Positions 29,036-46,375 are shown, counted from the first letter of the stretch. The stretch is DNA of 64,000 nucleotides from Ecdyonurus torrentis (GCA_949318235.1 OX439135.1:19505616-19569615), one strand, 5' to 3'. Numbers and translations are program-made. Notes: a model not told the origin generated them from the sequence alone.

Positions 29036-29447
29036 GATCTCGCTGATCTAAGCTTGGAAAGAATTTCAGTATGTATGCTTTTTAACCTTCTATATAGTTC
29101 TGAATGTCAATTTAAAAATGTTCATATAAAAAAAAAAATAAAAAAAAAAAAAAAAGTGGCTCTGCCACAAGATGGAAAAAGGAAAAAAATGCACCTAATG
29201 CAGGGCTTTAATTTAATGTACGAAACTTTTCAAAAATCCTTCGTGCTTTTATTTTCATTACAAATGCTACACTGTAAAAACATGGAACGAAATAAAATCT
29301 TATATCTTAACACTTTTTGGACAAATTCTATAATTATATTATTATATAATTTATGTAAAAAATTATAAACTAATATTAATTGAAAATCAATTTCTCAAAA
29401 CCAAGAAACCAAGATCAGAGAAAAACATAAGCATTTATATCACAAAA

Positions 29448-29750
29448 CACTTGATGGGACTTACATAAATAATTTTAGTATGTCTCAAAACCCAACTTTA
29501 ACTCCATAGCAGTGATCAGAAATGTCGATTGGATTTATGCAACCCACACCACATTTTCCGATTAATTTTTGCATGTTTCTGACGTCATAAACATGAATAG
29601 TCACTCAAATTGCATACTTAATAGCATTTTCACGCTCTCTCGTGGAGCTACATTAACATTCTGGTAAAAATTGTCAACAGTTTTGAAGATCCCATTTCGT
29701 ATTTATTTATTAAAAAGCACATATGTGGTTTTATGTGGTCTATAACTTTG
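29448..29750 (-). repeat. Interspersed repeat T immediately 3' of GPCR gene 4
   Basis: The same sequence, in the opposite orientation, occurs at about 46590-46870 in intron 3 of gene 6 (ACCACATAAAACAACATGTG, CACAAAATGGGATCTTC, GACGTCAGAAACATGCAAAA, CTGATCACTGCTA), and a diverged part at about 44750-44940. This copy ends only a few bases from the stop codon of gene 4, so it must form that gene's 3' UTR. Confidence 0.65.
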
Positions 29751-29753
29751 AAG

Positions 29754-34167
<4,414 letters not shown>

Positions 34168-34695
34168 CTTTCAGTTGGAATTGTTAATATAATACTAAAC
34201 ATAACTTTGTAAAAGAATTGTGAAATTTGGGTGATAAGTATAAAAACAAGGAACAAATATATATATACTTTTTCTATACTCGAATATCCGCTTGAAATGA
34301 TACATAATATTTCCGATTTCTTCTTATTTCCTTACACGCATTTATTATATATTTTTAAGAAGAGAAATACAAATCCTACAAAATATAGCAACAAAAAAAA
34401 CAAAAATACTATAATAATTATGCTAAGCCTACAGCTCAATTTCAGCACAATTTGTTCAAACAGCCTCATCTATGCTAAACTATATAATAAATATCGTACA
34501 AAGGCTAAATATTATGTTGTGCAGCATAGTTATTTAATTATTATAGAGCAGCATTTTTTTTTTAAATGTCACAAATAAATGGGATTTTTTTTTCGCAAAA
34601 AATGAAAAGAAAGAAAAAAATGTTGGAAAATGGCATACAAATTAATTATTAAAACTTCAATAATTATTACACAAAGTTTTAGACATTTTATTATT

Positions 34696-34958
34696 TTAAA
34701 TAGAAATTAAATTTTTAAATACAAATATAAAAATCATAATAGACCGTAGAAAATTTGGATTTAAAATATAATATATTTTGATATCACAGCCTTTTAGCGT
34801 TGTCTGAACCGGTTCCTGATAGATCACTGAAGTTGAAGAACGTTGAGCATGTTCAATACTTGGATGGGTAAAACTGTACAAAGACTGGCGGCGTGCCTGT
34901 GCTTGCAGTTTAACCACTGATTGCTTACGCGAGTATAACTCCATGGTATAATCAGGAT
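34696..34958 (-). other. Orphan open stretch, possible C-tail exon of GPCR gene 5
   Basis: Open reading frame with coding-like composition at its start (MELYSRKQSVVKLQAQARRQ, then STSVIYQEP), becoming A+T-rich and hydrophobic near its end. A candidate acceptor at 34959 would join in phase to a candidate donor at 35786 in the last exon of gene 5, mimicking the separate C-tail exons of genes 1-3. The acceptor has no pyrimidine tract. It may also be an unrelated exon or a chance frame. Confidence 0.25.
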
Positions 34959-35149
34959 CTTGTTGTGATAATACACTTTTAACTTTTATTTAAGACACTC
35001 AGCCGTAAAAATAAGTATTTTTTATTCTTCTCCAAAATAATTTTATAGATAATAATCGTTTATTTGACTCTTCTAGCCTGCGGGATGAGCAAGCTTCACG
35101 CGGATAACGAGGGAAAGTATGACGTAGTATTTTCTCTGTACTATAGTAC

Positions 35150-35313
35150 TACAGTCCACGCCACCTAAGGATGCGACCAATTAGAGAGCATCTAAAAACT
35201 CTTCATTTAGTTAACATTACCCCACATTCTAGTGACCTTGAGCGCTTGAGTGTCTATTGGCTCGTGGATCGATTTCGATTAATCGCGAACATCCTTAGGT
35301 GGCACGGACTGTA
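35150..35313. mobile_element. TA-bounded MITE, GPCR gene 4/5 intergenic region
   Basis: TACAGTCCACGCCACCTAAG at left and its near-perfect inverse CTTAGGTGGCACGGACTGTA at right (164 bp). Confidence 0.75.
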
Positions 35314-35332
35314 TGTGTGAGTAAAAAGTCTG

Positions 35333-35584
35333 TACAGTCGAAGACAAATAAAAGATTACAATTTAAACCTGTTCCTCATTTACGTGCCTCAAACTTATGT
35401 TGAAACGACATTTTTACCTTATATTTACGTTCTTTCAAAGCATTTATATAGAACACAATAGAGGTCGCAACTCACACTCAGGTAATTGGGAACGTTATCA
35501 CCTGAGTGTGAGTGGTGACCTTTATTGAGTTTTATATAACAATTTTGAAAGCGTAAATACCTTTTATTTTTGTCATCGACTGTA
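35333..35584. mobile_element. TA-bounded MITE with internal hairpin, next to the 35150 element
   Basis: TACAGTCGAAGACAAATAAA at left and its inverse ending CATCGACTGTA at right (252 bp). The arms match through most of the length, ending in an ACTCACACTCAGGT / ACCTGAGTGTGAGT hairpin. Confidence 0.75.
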
Positions 35585-35750
35585 CACCTTCTTAGCTTAT
35601 AATGTAGAGCAAGGGGCAAATATTTCTTTACTGTCATAGTAGAGAAGCGTCTAGTTACTCTCTTTGGAATCTTCATCGCTTATCCCACGGTTTAGAAAAA
35701 TAAACGTCTAATTTCTATTCAAATTTTTTTTTCTTCTAGACAAATGTGTA

Positions 35751-38261
35751 TTATGGGCTACAGATGTAAATATTGCTAATTTTACAAGTCAACGCCTGCC
35801 GCATATCTTGCAACAATGACACACATGCCACTTTGTATTGTTTGTTCATTATTACATAAACAAGAGGGTTGATGATTGAAGAGCAGTAAGCAATTAAGCG
35901 TCCAATAACGTGAAGAACTGCAAAAATATAGAGACATTGTAATTATCAATTTTGAAATAACTGCAGGAAATAAGTAAATGTATGTGAAGAAATACTATGG
36001 TATAAGTATGGGAGAAATTAGACTGTGGACCACTTGCAATTTGCAAGTGATCTTGAAATAATTGTTTTTAATTGTTGTAACATATTTATGATAATGATTT
36101 TGCCAAAAATGTTTAAAATTTCTTTTAATAGTCGTATATTTCAAATGGCTCATTTTAATATATATATATATATACCCGAGTAAAATTTTAACGATGACAC
36201 AACGATGAAATAAGAATGACAAATAAATGCGACACAAAGATGAAATAACGATGAAACGTGTCCCATTTCATCGTTATTTCATCGTTAGCCCCATGTTATT
36301 TATATGGAGTTAAAAAATAGAAATATTAGCAAAATGAGCAAAATATTTTCGACGAAATTTCAATGACATAAGTATGAAACAACGATGACATAAGTATGAA
36401 ACAACGATGACATAAGTATGACACAACGATGACATAAATGAGAAATAATGACGACAAAATTATACTACTAGAAATTATCGATGAAATTTCAATGACATAT
36501 GTATGAAATAAAGATGACAAAAATTTTCAGGATAATTTTAATAATGTAAAAATATGAAATATCGACGACAAACTTTCAAAGTACACCGCGCGACCACCTC
36601 GGAGACCTGCCTGTTAATAAAATCTAGTGCCTATATACCAAATGCTACCTGCCTAACATGAAATTTTATATACGGGGTTGGAGTTTTCTTCTTTCGTGTA
36701 GAGTTGCTCGCATTATATTATATAAAAAAGCTTTCCAAACTCAGTAACCCAGCATTTTTTAAGTCTCACTTGAAACTTGTTTTGCAGATTTCTTAATTAA
36801 TTTGTAATCAAGTGAATACTTTTATGCAAATCTAAGTCAGAAAACACAATAAATCGTCATTTTTGTAGTAAATTACATATTTTATAAATAATTAAAACTT
36901 TTATTACCTGCCCTAAAAAGTATCAAAACCTCCGAAACAAACGAAAAAATAGGTATTAATTCTTGACTTTGAATTTTTTTTTTTCAAGTCTGAGAGTCAC
37001 CGGAAAAAGCTACTATATTACATTGCACTACCACAAAGATTTTGTACAGGATTCTAATCATAATATGTATTTATCAAATATATTGCTTGTATTGAATATT
37101 AATTAAACGCAACAATGTATTTGCAATATTTAATAATATTTTTTATGCATTATTTTATGCATTAAAAAAAAGCTATATAAGTGATTATAATAATTGTCAG
37201 TTTTGGCACTAAATTATTACTTTCCATATATTTATGCAATACTAAATTTTGAATTGTTTGAAACATATATTTATAATATATTTTTTAAATTTTCTTTTAA
37301 TGCTTGCAATTAATTTGCCTTATCGTACGCGTGTTAAGAAATATATAACAATAAAAATTCAATCAATTTAACAATTTTTGTTACGCTTATAGAGTTAATA
37401 ATAAGCACATTGACTATATTTAAAGCTGATTTAGATTGGCATAATTTTTAGTAATAATAATAATATAAAATAAAATAATAATAAAAAAATAATAAATAAT
37501 AAATAATATAAAAAAATTATTTTTTTTTTTTACAATATTGAAAAATACACACTCCGAAACCGTTAGCATGCATTTTTGCACATAGGAAAAAAAAATCTAT
37601 ATATAATTATGTCAGTAGTAATTTTAATCAAACACGTTATATTAATATAGATTAATTATTTAATTATATATATAATATGATATTTTTCTATCAATCTACC
37701 AGCTAAAACCGAAAATTCGATGACTTAAAGACGACATAACGACGACATGAAATTTTTTGTTTTTACAAAAATGAAATAAGTATGACAGCAAAAAATTATT
37801 GATGAAATAACGATGGCAGTTTTATTTTTCAAAAACCTAAATGCGACACAACGATGACAACGATTAAAATTCAATATGTATGAAATAACGATGACACGAA
37901 GAAATAATAATTTAAATTATTATTTCTTCGTGTCATCGTTATTTCATACATATTGAATTTTAATCGTTGTCGTCGTTGTGTCGCATTTAGGTTTTTGAAA
38001 AATAAAACTGCCATCGTTATTTCATCAATAATTTTTTGCTGTCATACTTATTTCATTTTTGTAAAAACAAAAAATTTCATGTCGTCGTTATGTCGTCTTT
38101 TTGTCATCGAAATTTCATTGTTAGACATTTTAAAAAAATTATTTTTGTGACTTTGTCATACTTTGTCTTCATTAAATCGCAGTTGTGTCATCGTTATGGG
38201 ACATTTCATTGAAATTTCATTGAAAAATCATAGAAATGTCATACTTAGCGTTCTACTCGGG

Positions 38262-38314
<53 letters not shown>

Positions 38315-41300
38315 ATTTGCAATACAAATTTAATTGTACGGTGCATGTGTGAAAATATTACCAATAACATATGCACAAAGAAATCTTCATTTTTTATTTT
38401 TTTTTTTTTACAAAATTTAAAAGTTTGCTAGTTAATTAGCTAGCATAAATTTGTACCATAAATTGAAAATCATAAAGTTTTATTTAATCGGCAATAAATA
38501 AAATTAAAACACGTTAAAGCTTGCCCTGTAATTTTTTTTCCGGAATTGGTGTAGTATTTTTTTTCCCCAAAAAAATCTTTAATTTTTTTTTCTGCTCTTT
38601 TTTCTATCACGCAGTGTTGAGTTGGTGTTACATCACCGCCAGAATGAATAATTTGCTCGTACATGTTACATCAATAATATATCCATAGCTGTATTTTATT
38701 ATTAACAGACCTGCATATTCTAAGTTCTTGTCAAAATGTTTGATCAAAGAAATCGGTAGAAAACAGACGGTGAATGTCATAAAAATAATAAAGGCCATTT
38801 TCATTCGTTTCAAAATTGAAGGTGGGTTTCCTGAATTTGTGGAGCTTGCTTGAAGTCTTCTGCTCGATCTGAAATGAATAATTTCAATTAAAAATTACAA
38901 CTTTCATATACTCTGGTCAAAACAAGGTCGTTCCCACCAAAAGCTGTATCCGCGGTGCTAAACCAATCAGAGAGCGTGTTATAAACCTACTAGCCAATCA
39001 CAGTTTACTTTACATAGTTAATTACACTGTATCCGCTCGAACTAGTATTGGGAGAAATGTATATTATGGATTAAACAATTTTAAAACTGATACTCTAAAA
39101 TATATTTAAAAAAAATCGCTATGCTATAAATTTTTCAGATTATTTTCACCACTTTATAATGTAAAACAAAATAACATGCCTGATCACCACATGTAGAATT
39201 CTTGCGTAACAAAATACAATTACTGCAAAAGTCGTTAAAAAGACGATTATAAATATGTTTTCTCTGCTTGTACGACCATTAGCGTCAGGCATTATGTTAC
39301 AGAGACCACCAATTGGATCTTTACCAAATTTACCTGAAAATAATAAAGGTTCGCGCAGCCGTCTTAATTTATTTAGTACTAAATTAATTTAAAAAAATAA
39401 GTCACTGTGATTGGCTGAGAGTCAATTCTCAGCAAATCACAGTGGTTTTACTAAATAAAATAAGACGGCTGAGCGGGGGCGTAAGAAAGAAATTCACACT
39501 TTTCAATAAACTAAAAATTAAAGTTGGCTTGAATTATAATACAATCATTTAAATATATTTTAGCAATGAGGAAGACTAACAAATTTAAGAGGTAATTTTA
39601 TTGCATATTCTAAAATTTGGCATTGTCATGAATCGAAAAATAAGCGATTTTCTAATTTTTGAGTTCATTAAGTATTTTTAATTAATTTTTGAAAGTGGCG
39701 AAATGACGTCACAGGCTGTGATTTTTTCCTATGCCCACATGCATAAGTTAAAGCCTGTGATGTCATTTCGTGACTTTCAAAAATTAATTAAATATACTTA
39801 ATGAACTCAAAAATTAGAAATTGACATATGTATCGATTCAGGACAATGGCTTCTTTTAGAATATGGTACTAAATGAACCCCTAAATTTTTTATTATCCTC
39901 ATTATTTTTATATTTGATTTAATGAGTAATTGATTGATTGATTGATTGATTTTACTATGAAAAAGCATAGTTAATTATGAAAAGGTCTTACCCCAAACTC
40001 CAAACAAAGTTGGAATGAGAAGAGAAAATCCAAAAATCCACTGAAAGCTGATTATTGCTACAACGTTACGTGCACTGAAAATTTCTTCATAAACATCACT
40101 GTGAACGATTCTTATAAACCTGAAATACAAACATTGCACGCTTCTAGTTCTGCCTATAATTTGACTTTTTAACCTAAATTCAGAAAAAAAGGAACTAAAT
40201 TGAAATAAAAAATATATCCGACACAAAGATTTCACTGAAACTAGAAAATATTTCATAATTTGACATAAAACACTTAGATTTTACTAAACATTTCACAGAA
40301 ATAAATAATTACGTAATTAATGCCGCACATTAAGATCATGCATAGCATGAATGTTGCTTTATTGAAACTATTTCAATTTTTATTAGAATATTAACATATA
40401 ATATAATGTATCTAGCTGTACGTCTAATAAATTTAGAAATAGCTCTATAATAGCAGAAAGCAGACTCTGCTAAAGTAGGTTAACTTACAAAAGTGAGAAA
40501 ATAAACAAACTCACAGTTCAACAATACTAATAGAGTGCTGGCAGATGACTTTATGATTCTGTATCAATTTAACATGGTTTCTTATGGAGGATTGAAGCTA
40601 CTATAACTCGAGCTAGAAAATTATTAATGAAATTATTACTGTAGCTTACTGAGCTTCAAAGCTTTTGTTTTCCTTGATTTTAATCAATTTATTTACAATT
40701 TTTTCTTACCCATTTGACTTCAAAACTTGGAGCAAAAGAACATTAAAGCTCCCGAAGCGAAAGTAAAATTTTAGCTCTGAGTTTGTGAGTTTGTTTATTT
40801 TCCCGCTAAATCTACTTTTGCAAGTCTTCTATTGACGCAAGATGATTACTTACCTATTCACAGTAATGACTGCAATGGCACACAGGCAGACAGAGTAACC
40901 TCCGTAGAACAAAAACGGAATCAACGTACAAAGCAAGCGGTTGTTCACCCACTTGCTGCCCAGATGCTGAGCCGTGGTGAAAGGTATGATAATCGAGCAG
41001 TAGACTACGTCAGTAGCACTTAAACTGTCAAATCAATAGGAAGTGCTATTTAGTTCATGGATCGATCGATTGATTGATATAATTCAAATACCTTATAATA
41101 AAATAAGACGCTGCGTTCCTAAGTTTAGGAGTACTTAAAATGGCAGCTATGGTAAAAATATTGGCAAGCAATCCGACCACTGATATAATTATGGACAAAA
41201 TACCTTCTACTTGAAGTAACCAAACAGGAACCCTTAAAATATAGAACAGAATCAGTATTGGAAGAGAGCAACATATTATACTATTCCATCATTATTTTAT

Positions 41301-41505
41301 TATTTTTTAACGTGTCTGTCTGCATAAAAAAAATCCTAAAACACATTAAACTTATTCATTTCTTTTTCTATCTTCCATAGTAAAGAGGTACTAATTTTAA
41401 ATTACCATAATATATTTCGAAACACGATCGAATGAATAAACTAAAAAAATTAAATAAATACCTCTGATCATAATCTTGACTTGCGGTGCTATTTACATCT
41501 TCCAT
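35751..41505 (-). CDS. GPCR gene 5, class A receptor, 7 coding exons, 320 aa
   Basis: Close relative of genes 4 and 6. Exons are 41505-41462, 41232-41092, 41024-40854, 40119-39992, 39333-39180, 38868-38711 and 35917-35751, totalling 963 nt. It starts MEDVNST (NST sequon). TM1 has GLLANIF, TM2 LSATDVVY, TM3 ends NRF, TM6 has CFLP and TM7 NPLVY. TM5 has no proline. The exon 5 donor is AG|GC rather than AG|GT, where the sister genes have GT, so intron 5 would be a GC-AG intron. Intron 6 carries a 2.1-kb foldback element (36174-38262). A possible alternative donor at 35786 would splice in phase to an orphan open stretch at 34958-34696, giving a longer C-tail as in genes 1-3. That is speculative because the acceptor is weak. 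As drawn, the tail ends YICSP. Confidence 0.82.
36174..38262. mobile_element. Foldback-type element with sub-repeats, in intron 6 of GPCR gene 5
   Basis: About 2.1 kb bounded by ACCCGAGTA and its inverse TACTCGGGT, inserted in a TA run that continues on both sides. Both ends hold many degenerate repeats of words such as ATGACATAAGTATGAAA and GATGAAATAACGATGACA, inverted at the other end. The core has a near-perfect palindrome. No transposase is visible. Subterminal repeat arrays in inverted orientation are typical of Foldback/Galileo-like DNA transposons, which is my inference. Confidence 0.65.
37711..38116. repeat. Near-perfect 400-bp palindrome inside the foldback element
   Basis: The two arms of about 200 bp mirror around AATTTAAATT (37909-37918) with only scattered mismatches and almost no spacer, so the strand can fold into one long hairpin. 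Confidence 0.85.
39351..39477. repeat. Hairpin repeat, intron 4 of GPCR gene 5
   Basis: CGCGCAGCCGTCTTAATTTA at left mirrors TAAAATAAGACGGCTGAGCG at right, with an inner CACTGTGATTGGCTGAGA / TCTCAGCAAATCACAGTG pair. Confidence 0.65.
39595..39880. mobile_element. Palindromic MITE family R, intron 4 of GPCR gene 5
   Basis: The best copy of a family whose arms contain ATATTCTAAAA, GACAATG/CATTGTC, GAATCGA, TCTAATTTTTGAGTTCATTA and GAAATGACGTCACAGGC, with a centre holding CCTATGCCCACATGCATAAG. Other copies lie near 14515-14765, 17545-17890, 49905-50135 and 61700-61890. Confidence 0.65.
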
Positions 41506-41637
41506 CTTTCAATTTAGCTGACGTTCCTTTGTTCTTAAGAAAATGTGTATTGTGATTTAGTTATCAAAGAAAGAACTTTTATTTTTCTTGCATAAACTTT
41601 GTTATCCGGTTGATTAAATGTACAGTATTTCCGTGTT

Positions 41638-41642
<5 letters not shown>

Positions 41643-41722
<80 letters not shown>
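41643..41722. repeat. (CT)n microsatellite
   Basis: 40 dinucleotides about 140 bp upstream of the GPCR gene 5 start codon. Confidence 0.97.
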
Positions 41723-41726
<4 letters not shown>

Positions 41727-41814
41727 CCTCTCAAATCTAAAAACATTATTTTAATTTATGATATAAGCAATTAAAATGAGATTAAAAATCTATGTTTAAG
41801 AAAATATAAACTTA

Positions 41815-42141
41815 AAGACGTAGAACACCTTGAACAAAAAACTTAACTAATTTCTTAACATACATACCTGAAAATCAACGTTGATTTGGCCAGAGTATTT
41901 GATTTCTAATATATTTTACATTCACAAAATATTGCGAATGGACTATGAGGTCACAGCTTGCCTGTTTGACAAGCACGTGAAACAAGCAAGCTGTAACGTC
42001 ATTGTCCACATGCACCATTTGGTGATTGGAAAATAAATTAGAAATCAATCAATGACTCCGGCTAAATCAACGTTAATTGTTAGGTTTCATAGAATATTAA
42101 TATTACACAAGTTTAGTGGTTAATGTGTTCTACGTCTCTAG
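41815..42141. mobile_element. Palindromic MITE family P, copy 4
   Basis: Full-length copy with AGACGTAGAACACCTTGAAC at left and GTGTTCTACGTCT at right, giving the outer terminal repeat of the family. The centre is diverged (GAGGTCACAGCTTGCC). It lies just upstream of GPCR gene 5. Confidence 0.75.
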
Positions 42142-42324
42142 GTTTTAATAAGTTACAAATAAGCTAATTTTGCCCTTTAACTTTACTACTGGCCAACTCC
42201 CGGTTACTGTTAAACCCTGGTAAGCTCCTTGCTAACTTTTACAATGTATAAAAAATTAAAAAGTGAGCATATTCTTTGTACGTAGCACATTTATAACAAA
42301 ATAGATAAGGGAGGGGGGGAGAGC

Positions 42325-42673
42325 GGGAGGGAGGGAGGGAGGGAGGGAGGGAGGGAGGGAGGGAGGGAGGGAGGGAGGGAGGGAGGGAGGGAGGGAGGGA
42401 GGGAGGGAGGGAGGGAGGGAGGGAGGGAGGGAGGGAGGGAGGGAGGGAGGGAGGGAGGGAGGGAGGGAGGGAGGGAGGGAGGGAGGGAGGGAGGGAGGGA
42501 GGGAGGGAGGGAGGGAGGGAGGGAGGGAGGGAGGGAGGGAGGGAGGGAGGGAGGGAGGGAGGGAGGGAGGGAGGGAGGGAGGGAGGGAGGGAGGGAGGGA
42601 GGGAGGGAGGGAGGGAGGGAGGGAGGGAGGGAGGGAGGGAGGGAGGGAGGGAGGGAGGGAGGGAGGGAGGGAG
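42325..42673. repeat. (GGGA)n microsatellite
   Basis: About 87 tetramers between GPCR genes 5 and 6. Confidence 0.97.
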
Positions 42674-44499
42674 TGGTAGATAGAGGTTTTTACAGTTTAT
42701 AATTTTTTTATCGTTGTTGCAGATTGCGTGAAAACATTAGTCTTTGTCTATCGAATACTTGTATACTCACCATATCTGAATTATCTGAGTACAACAAAAG
42801 TATTATTGATATAATTTATTTTTTAATAATTCTGTTATAATGATTTTTTATTTAAAAACCTTTTGCAACCATTATAATTAACTATTAAATATAAACCACA
42901 AAAAAGTATCATTAAAAATATTTATGAGACTTCCTACAACCAAGTTTGCCGGAAATATTCTTGGAGTCTCTAATTACTTGTAGTTTTAATTAAGAAATAA
43001 GTAATACGCTATACATACTTATACTGAATTACTAATTACTGCATGAATTACTAATTACTGAATTACTGAATTACTAATTACTGAATAATAGTTACTGAAT
43101 AATAATAATGGTTTTGCGTCATAGTAAAATGGATCGAAAGTATGTATTTTGGCCAGAATGCTAAAACTAGGAAGGCTAACCCTAGAAAGTGAGGGGGTGA
43201 GGGTGGAAAGCTATATCTAGTTGGTTTCCACAGCCCCTCCCCCCCTCACGGGCACTTGTTTTTAATGTGTCTAATTTTAATCATTACGGTACCCTGATAT
43301 TTCATTATTACCAGAATGAGTAATGAATGACTATAATATGGTAAGAGTAAATGAAGCCCTAAAAATTTAAAAAAATAATAATAATACACTTATCCATTAG
43401 CATTAGCAGCACTGTTATTTTAGGCGTTTTTATAGAAAACTAATGCACTGGTGCTTGACATATTTAAATAAGGAACAATAACAATACAGTGAGTTACGTG
43501 TTTTAAGATAATACTTAAAACTTATATAAAAAATAATCTTACGTATTTTTCATGCTGTAAGAAAATATAATTTTAAAGAAAACTAATGTTTCTAATTGTT
43601 ACGCTTAATTTATTAGATTTTCACAAAATTAATTTTATTTTAGTTTAATCTCAACGCCTGGCGAATATATTGTAGCAATGTCAAACATGCAGCCTTGTAT
43701 TGTTTGTTCATTACTACGTAGATAATTGGGTTGATGATTGAGGAGCAGTAAGCTATCAGACGTCCGATAACGTGAAGAACTGAAAAACATAGATAATTAT
43801 ATATTTACCGATTATAACCTAATGTGACAGAACTTTTATTTTTCTACAATCTCAATGTTTAAAAAATCTATTTCTAAAATACTATGCTAGTAACTAACTC
43901 ATATATTGTACAAATCTTTTCTTATTTAAATCGATTTCTTGATAGGTTATGTGAGAAAAAATAACGTGGGAAATATAGGACGCCGCCCTATACTCACCAT
44001 GTTAATTTTTCCAACATAAATTATGGATAAATCAATTTGAAATTTGGAACATATGTTATTGAAGGCAGTGCAAACTTATGCTGAAATTTTTAACTAAAAA
44101 ATTTATCACTTCAAAAAAATTTATAAATAATAAAAATGGTTCAAATTCCCCATACAAAAAAAAAATAATATTAATAATAAAAAAAAAATAACAATTCCAT
44201 TATATCAAATTGATATAGTTTTCTCTGCTTTTTTATACCTCCATAATTAAAATTCTCATCAAAACGTTCTATTAAAGAAATTGGAAGAAAACAGACGATG
44301 AATGCGACGAAAATAATAAAAGCCATTTTCATCCGTCTCAAAATTGAAGGTTGGTTTCCTGAATTTATGGAGCTTATTCTTCTACTCGATCTGAAACGTA
44401 TAAGTAAAAATAAAAAGTTACTGTACTTTTATTAAATATTTATAAAAATAAATCTGCTTTAAAATCTTATTCCATTAGCTGTCGCAAAGACAGACACAG

Positions 44500-44504
<5 letters not shown>

Positions 44505-44568
<64 letters not shown>
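44505..44568. repeat. (GA)n microsatellite
   Basis: About 32 dinucleotides in intron 5 of GPCR gene 6, with one interruption. Confidence 0.95.
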
Positions 44569-45406
44569 TTTTAGCACTAATTTTGCTAAATTAGAACAAC
44601 ATAAATAATTTAATTATGCTATAGCAGATAATGGTATTGTTATGTAACATAGTATTATTATGCAGTAATGGAATTTGTATTGGTATAGCGCACGGGAAAA
44701 CTAAGGGTCCCCTAATTTAAAGTGACCGTCCAGACCTACACCATCGCGTTTTAATTCATTAAACACAAAATGGGACACCCAAAAGAAAGTTCAATTTTTA
44801 CTATTTCTCAAATGTAACCCCACAAGAGAGCGCGAAAGAGTTGCATAGTAGGCAAAATGCACAAATTTTGAACATTTCTGACGTCAGGATTTTTCACATT
44901 GCATAGAATGTATGGTCTGGACGGTTCCTTTAACATTAGGCTTGTGGGGAGAAACTTTTTTTTTTAACCGATTCCGTAGATATTTAATGATAAATACTAG
45001 AAATACTTTTACGTGTCTTAACACAGATTTTTTTTTCAACGATAAACGCTATAATGTTGTAATGAATAAATTGTGTTGAAAGATTTCAGCATAATTATTA
45101 CATGTTTATTTTTGGTAGTAAATAGTAATTTTTACTTAAATAAATGTCAGTACCTGATCACTACATGAAGAATCCTTGCATAACAAAATGCAATCACAGC
45201 AAAAGTCATTAAAAAGACGATAATAAATAGATTTTCTCTGCTTGTAAGGCCATTTTTGTCAGTAATAATCTCACAAAAACCTTCTATAGGATCGTATCCA
45301 AAGTTGCCTGCGGAAATAATAAATATTATTATAGTTTTTTTTTCTTTAGCTACAAATTATAAAATGTAATGGCATGAATGAATGGCATAATTCATCTTAA
45401 TATTGA

Positions 45407-45505
<99 letters not shown>
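45407..45505. repeat. (TTGA)n microsatellite
   Basis: About 24 tetramers in intron 4 of GPCR gene 6. A decayed partner lies at 45610-45635. Confidence 0.97.
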
Positions 45506-46199
45506 TTATTATCAATTAGCACTAAACATTTTTTAGCTGTATACTTTAAAATGTAATGGCATAAAATAAACAATTATCAAAAAAATTATTTCTAGATCTT
45601 AATATTGATTTCATTGATTGATTCATTGATTGATTATCAAAGAGCACTATATTTAACTAATAAAACATTCTTACCCCAAACTCCATATAAAGTTGGAATG
45701 AGAAGAGAAAATCCAAAAATCCACTCAAAGCTGATTATTGCTGCAACGTTATGTGAACTGAAGATTTTTTCATAAATATCACTGTGAACGATTTTTATAA
45801 ACCTGAAATAAAATTAATTAGTCAATTCCATAATTACAAAGTGGTGATATAGTAGAAGCTTATTAACTTTAGATTGATACAGGAAGCTACCAGAAACTAA
45901 ACTTTAAAGATTAAACTCAAAAACTTTCAGCTTTTGAAGTGGTTCCTCACGGTTCCTCAATGGACAGTTCTTGAGAACCGAATATTGAACAACGGTTGGT
46001 TCTGGTTTGAAGACATATGTCGTATACATTGCTAAATATATAACTGCTTATTCTAAAATTTGAATAAATTGAAAAACTTACACGAAAATAACATTTAAGT
46101 TTTAAAAAGTGATTTGAATGATAAAATTTTGTAACACAATCCCGTGTATCTAAAAAATAGCCATTAAAAAACTGGTACGATTATTTTGATTAAAAATAA

Positions 46200-46375
46200 A
46201 TTTCTACACGAATAACTGTGTCATATACTAGCTCATTTTTAGCATAATTTGTTCAATACAACATAATTTATGCTATACTGCTTAATAAATATGTTACATA
46301 GCCTAAAAAACAGCGTAACATTGTTTTACAGCATAAATTACGTTATTTATTCTTTCCGTGTATTAGCATATGGGA
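46200..46375. mobile_element. A+T-rich MITE family Q, intron 3 of GPCR gene 6
   Basis: ACGAATAACTGTGTCAT at left, GTTATTTATTCTTTCCGTGT at right, with the family's CATAATTTATGCTAT core. Confidence 0.55.

Larger units (their letters stand above)
27261..29753. other. Intergenic, GPCR genes 3-4
   Basis: Contains the hairpin MITE (27478-27700), MITE family P copy 2, a TA run and interspersed repeat T. The open frame at 29054-29368 crosses poly-A and looks non-coding. Confidence 0.6.
41506..43639. other. Intergenic, GPCR genes 5-6
   Basis: Contains the CT array, MITE family P copy 4, the long GGGA array and small GAATTACTAATTACT repeats near 43020-43090. No gene seen. Confidence 0.6.

Noticed and set aside
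29054..29368. 104-aa plus-strand frame near an element end
   Set aside because: It crosses poly-A runs, has low-complexity Lys stretches and shows no family features.
36185..38230. CRISPR-like regular repeats (GATGACATAAGTATG words)
   Set aside because: The repeats are degenerate and occur in both orientations within a foldback transposon in an animal intron, without unique spacers of constant length.
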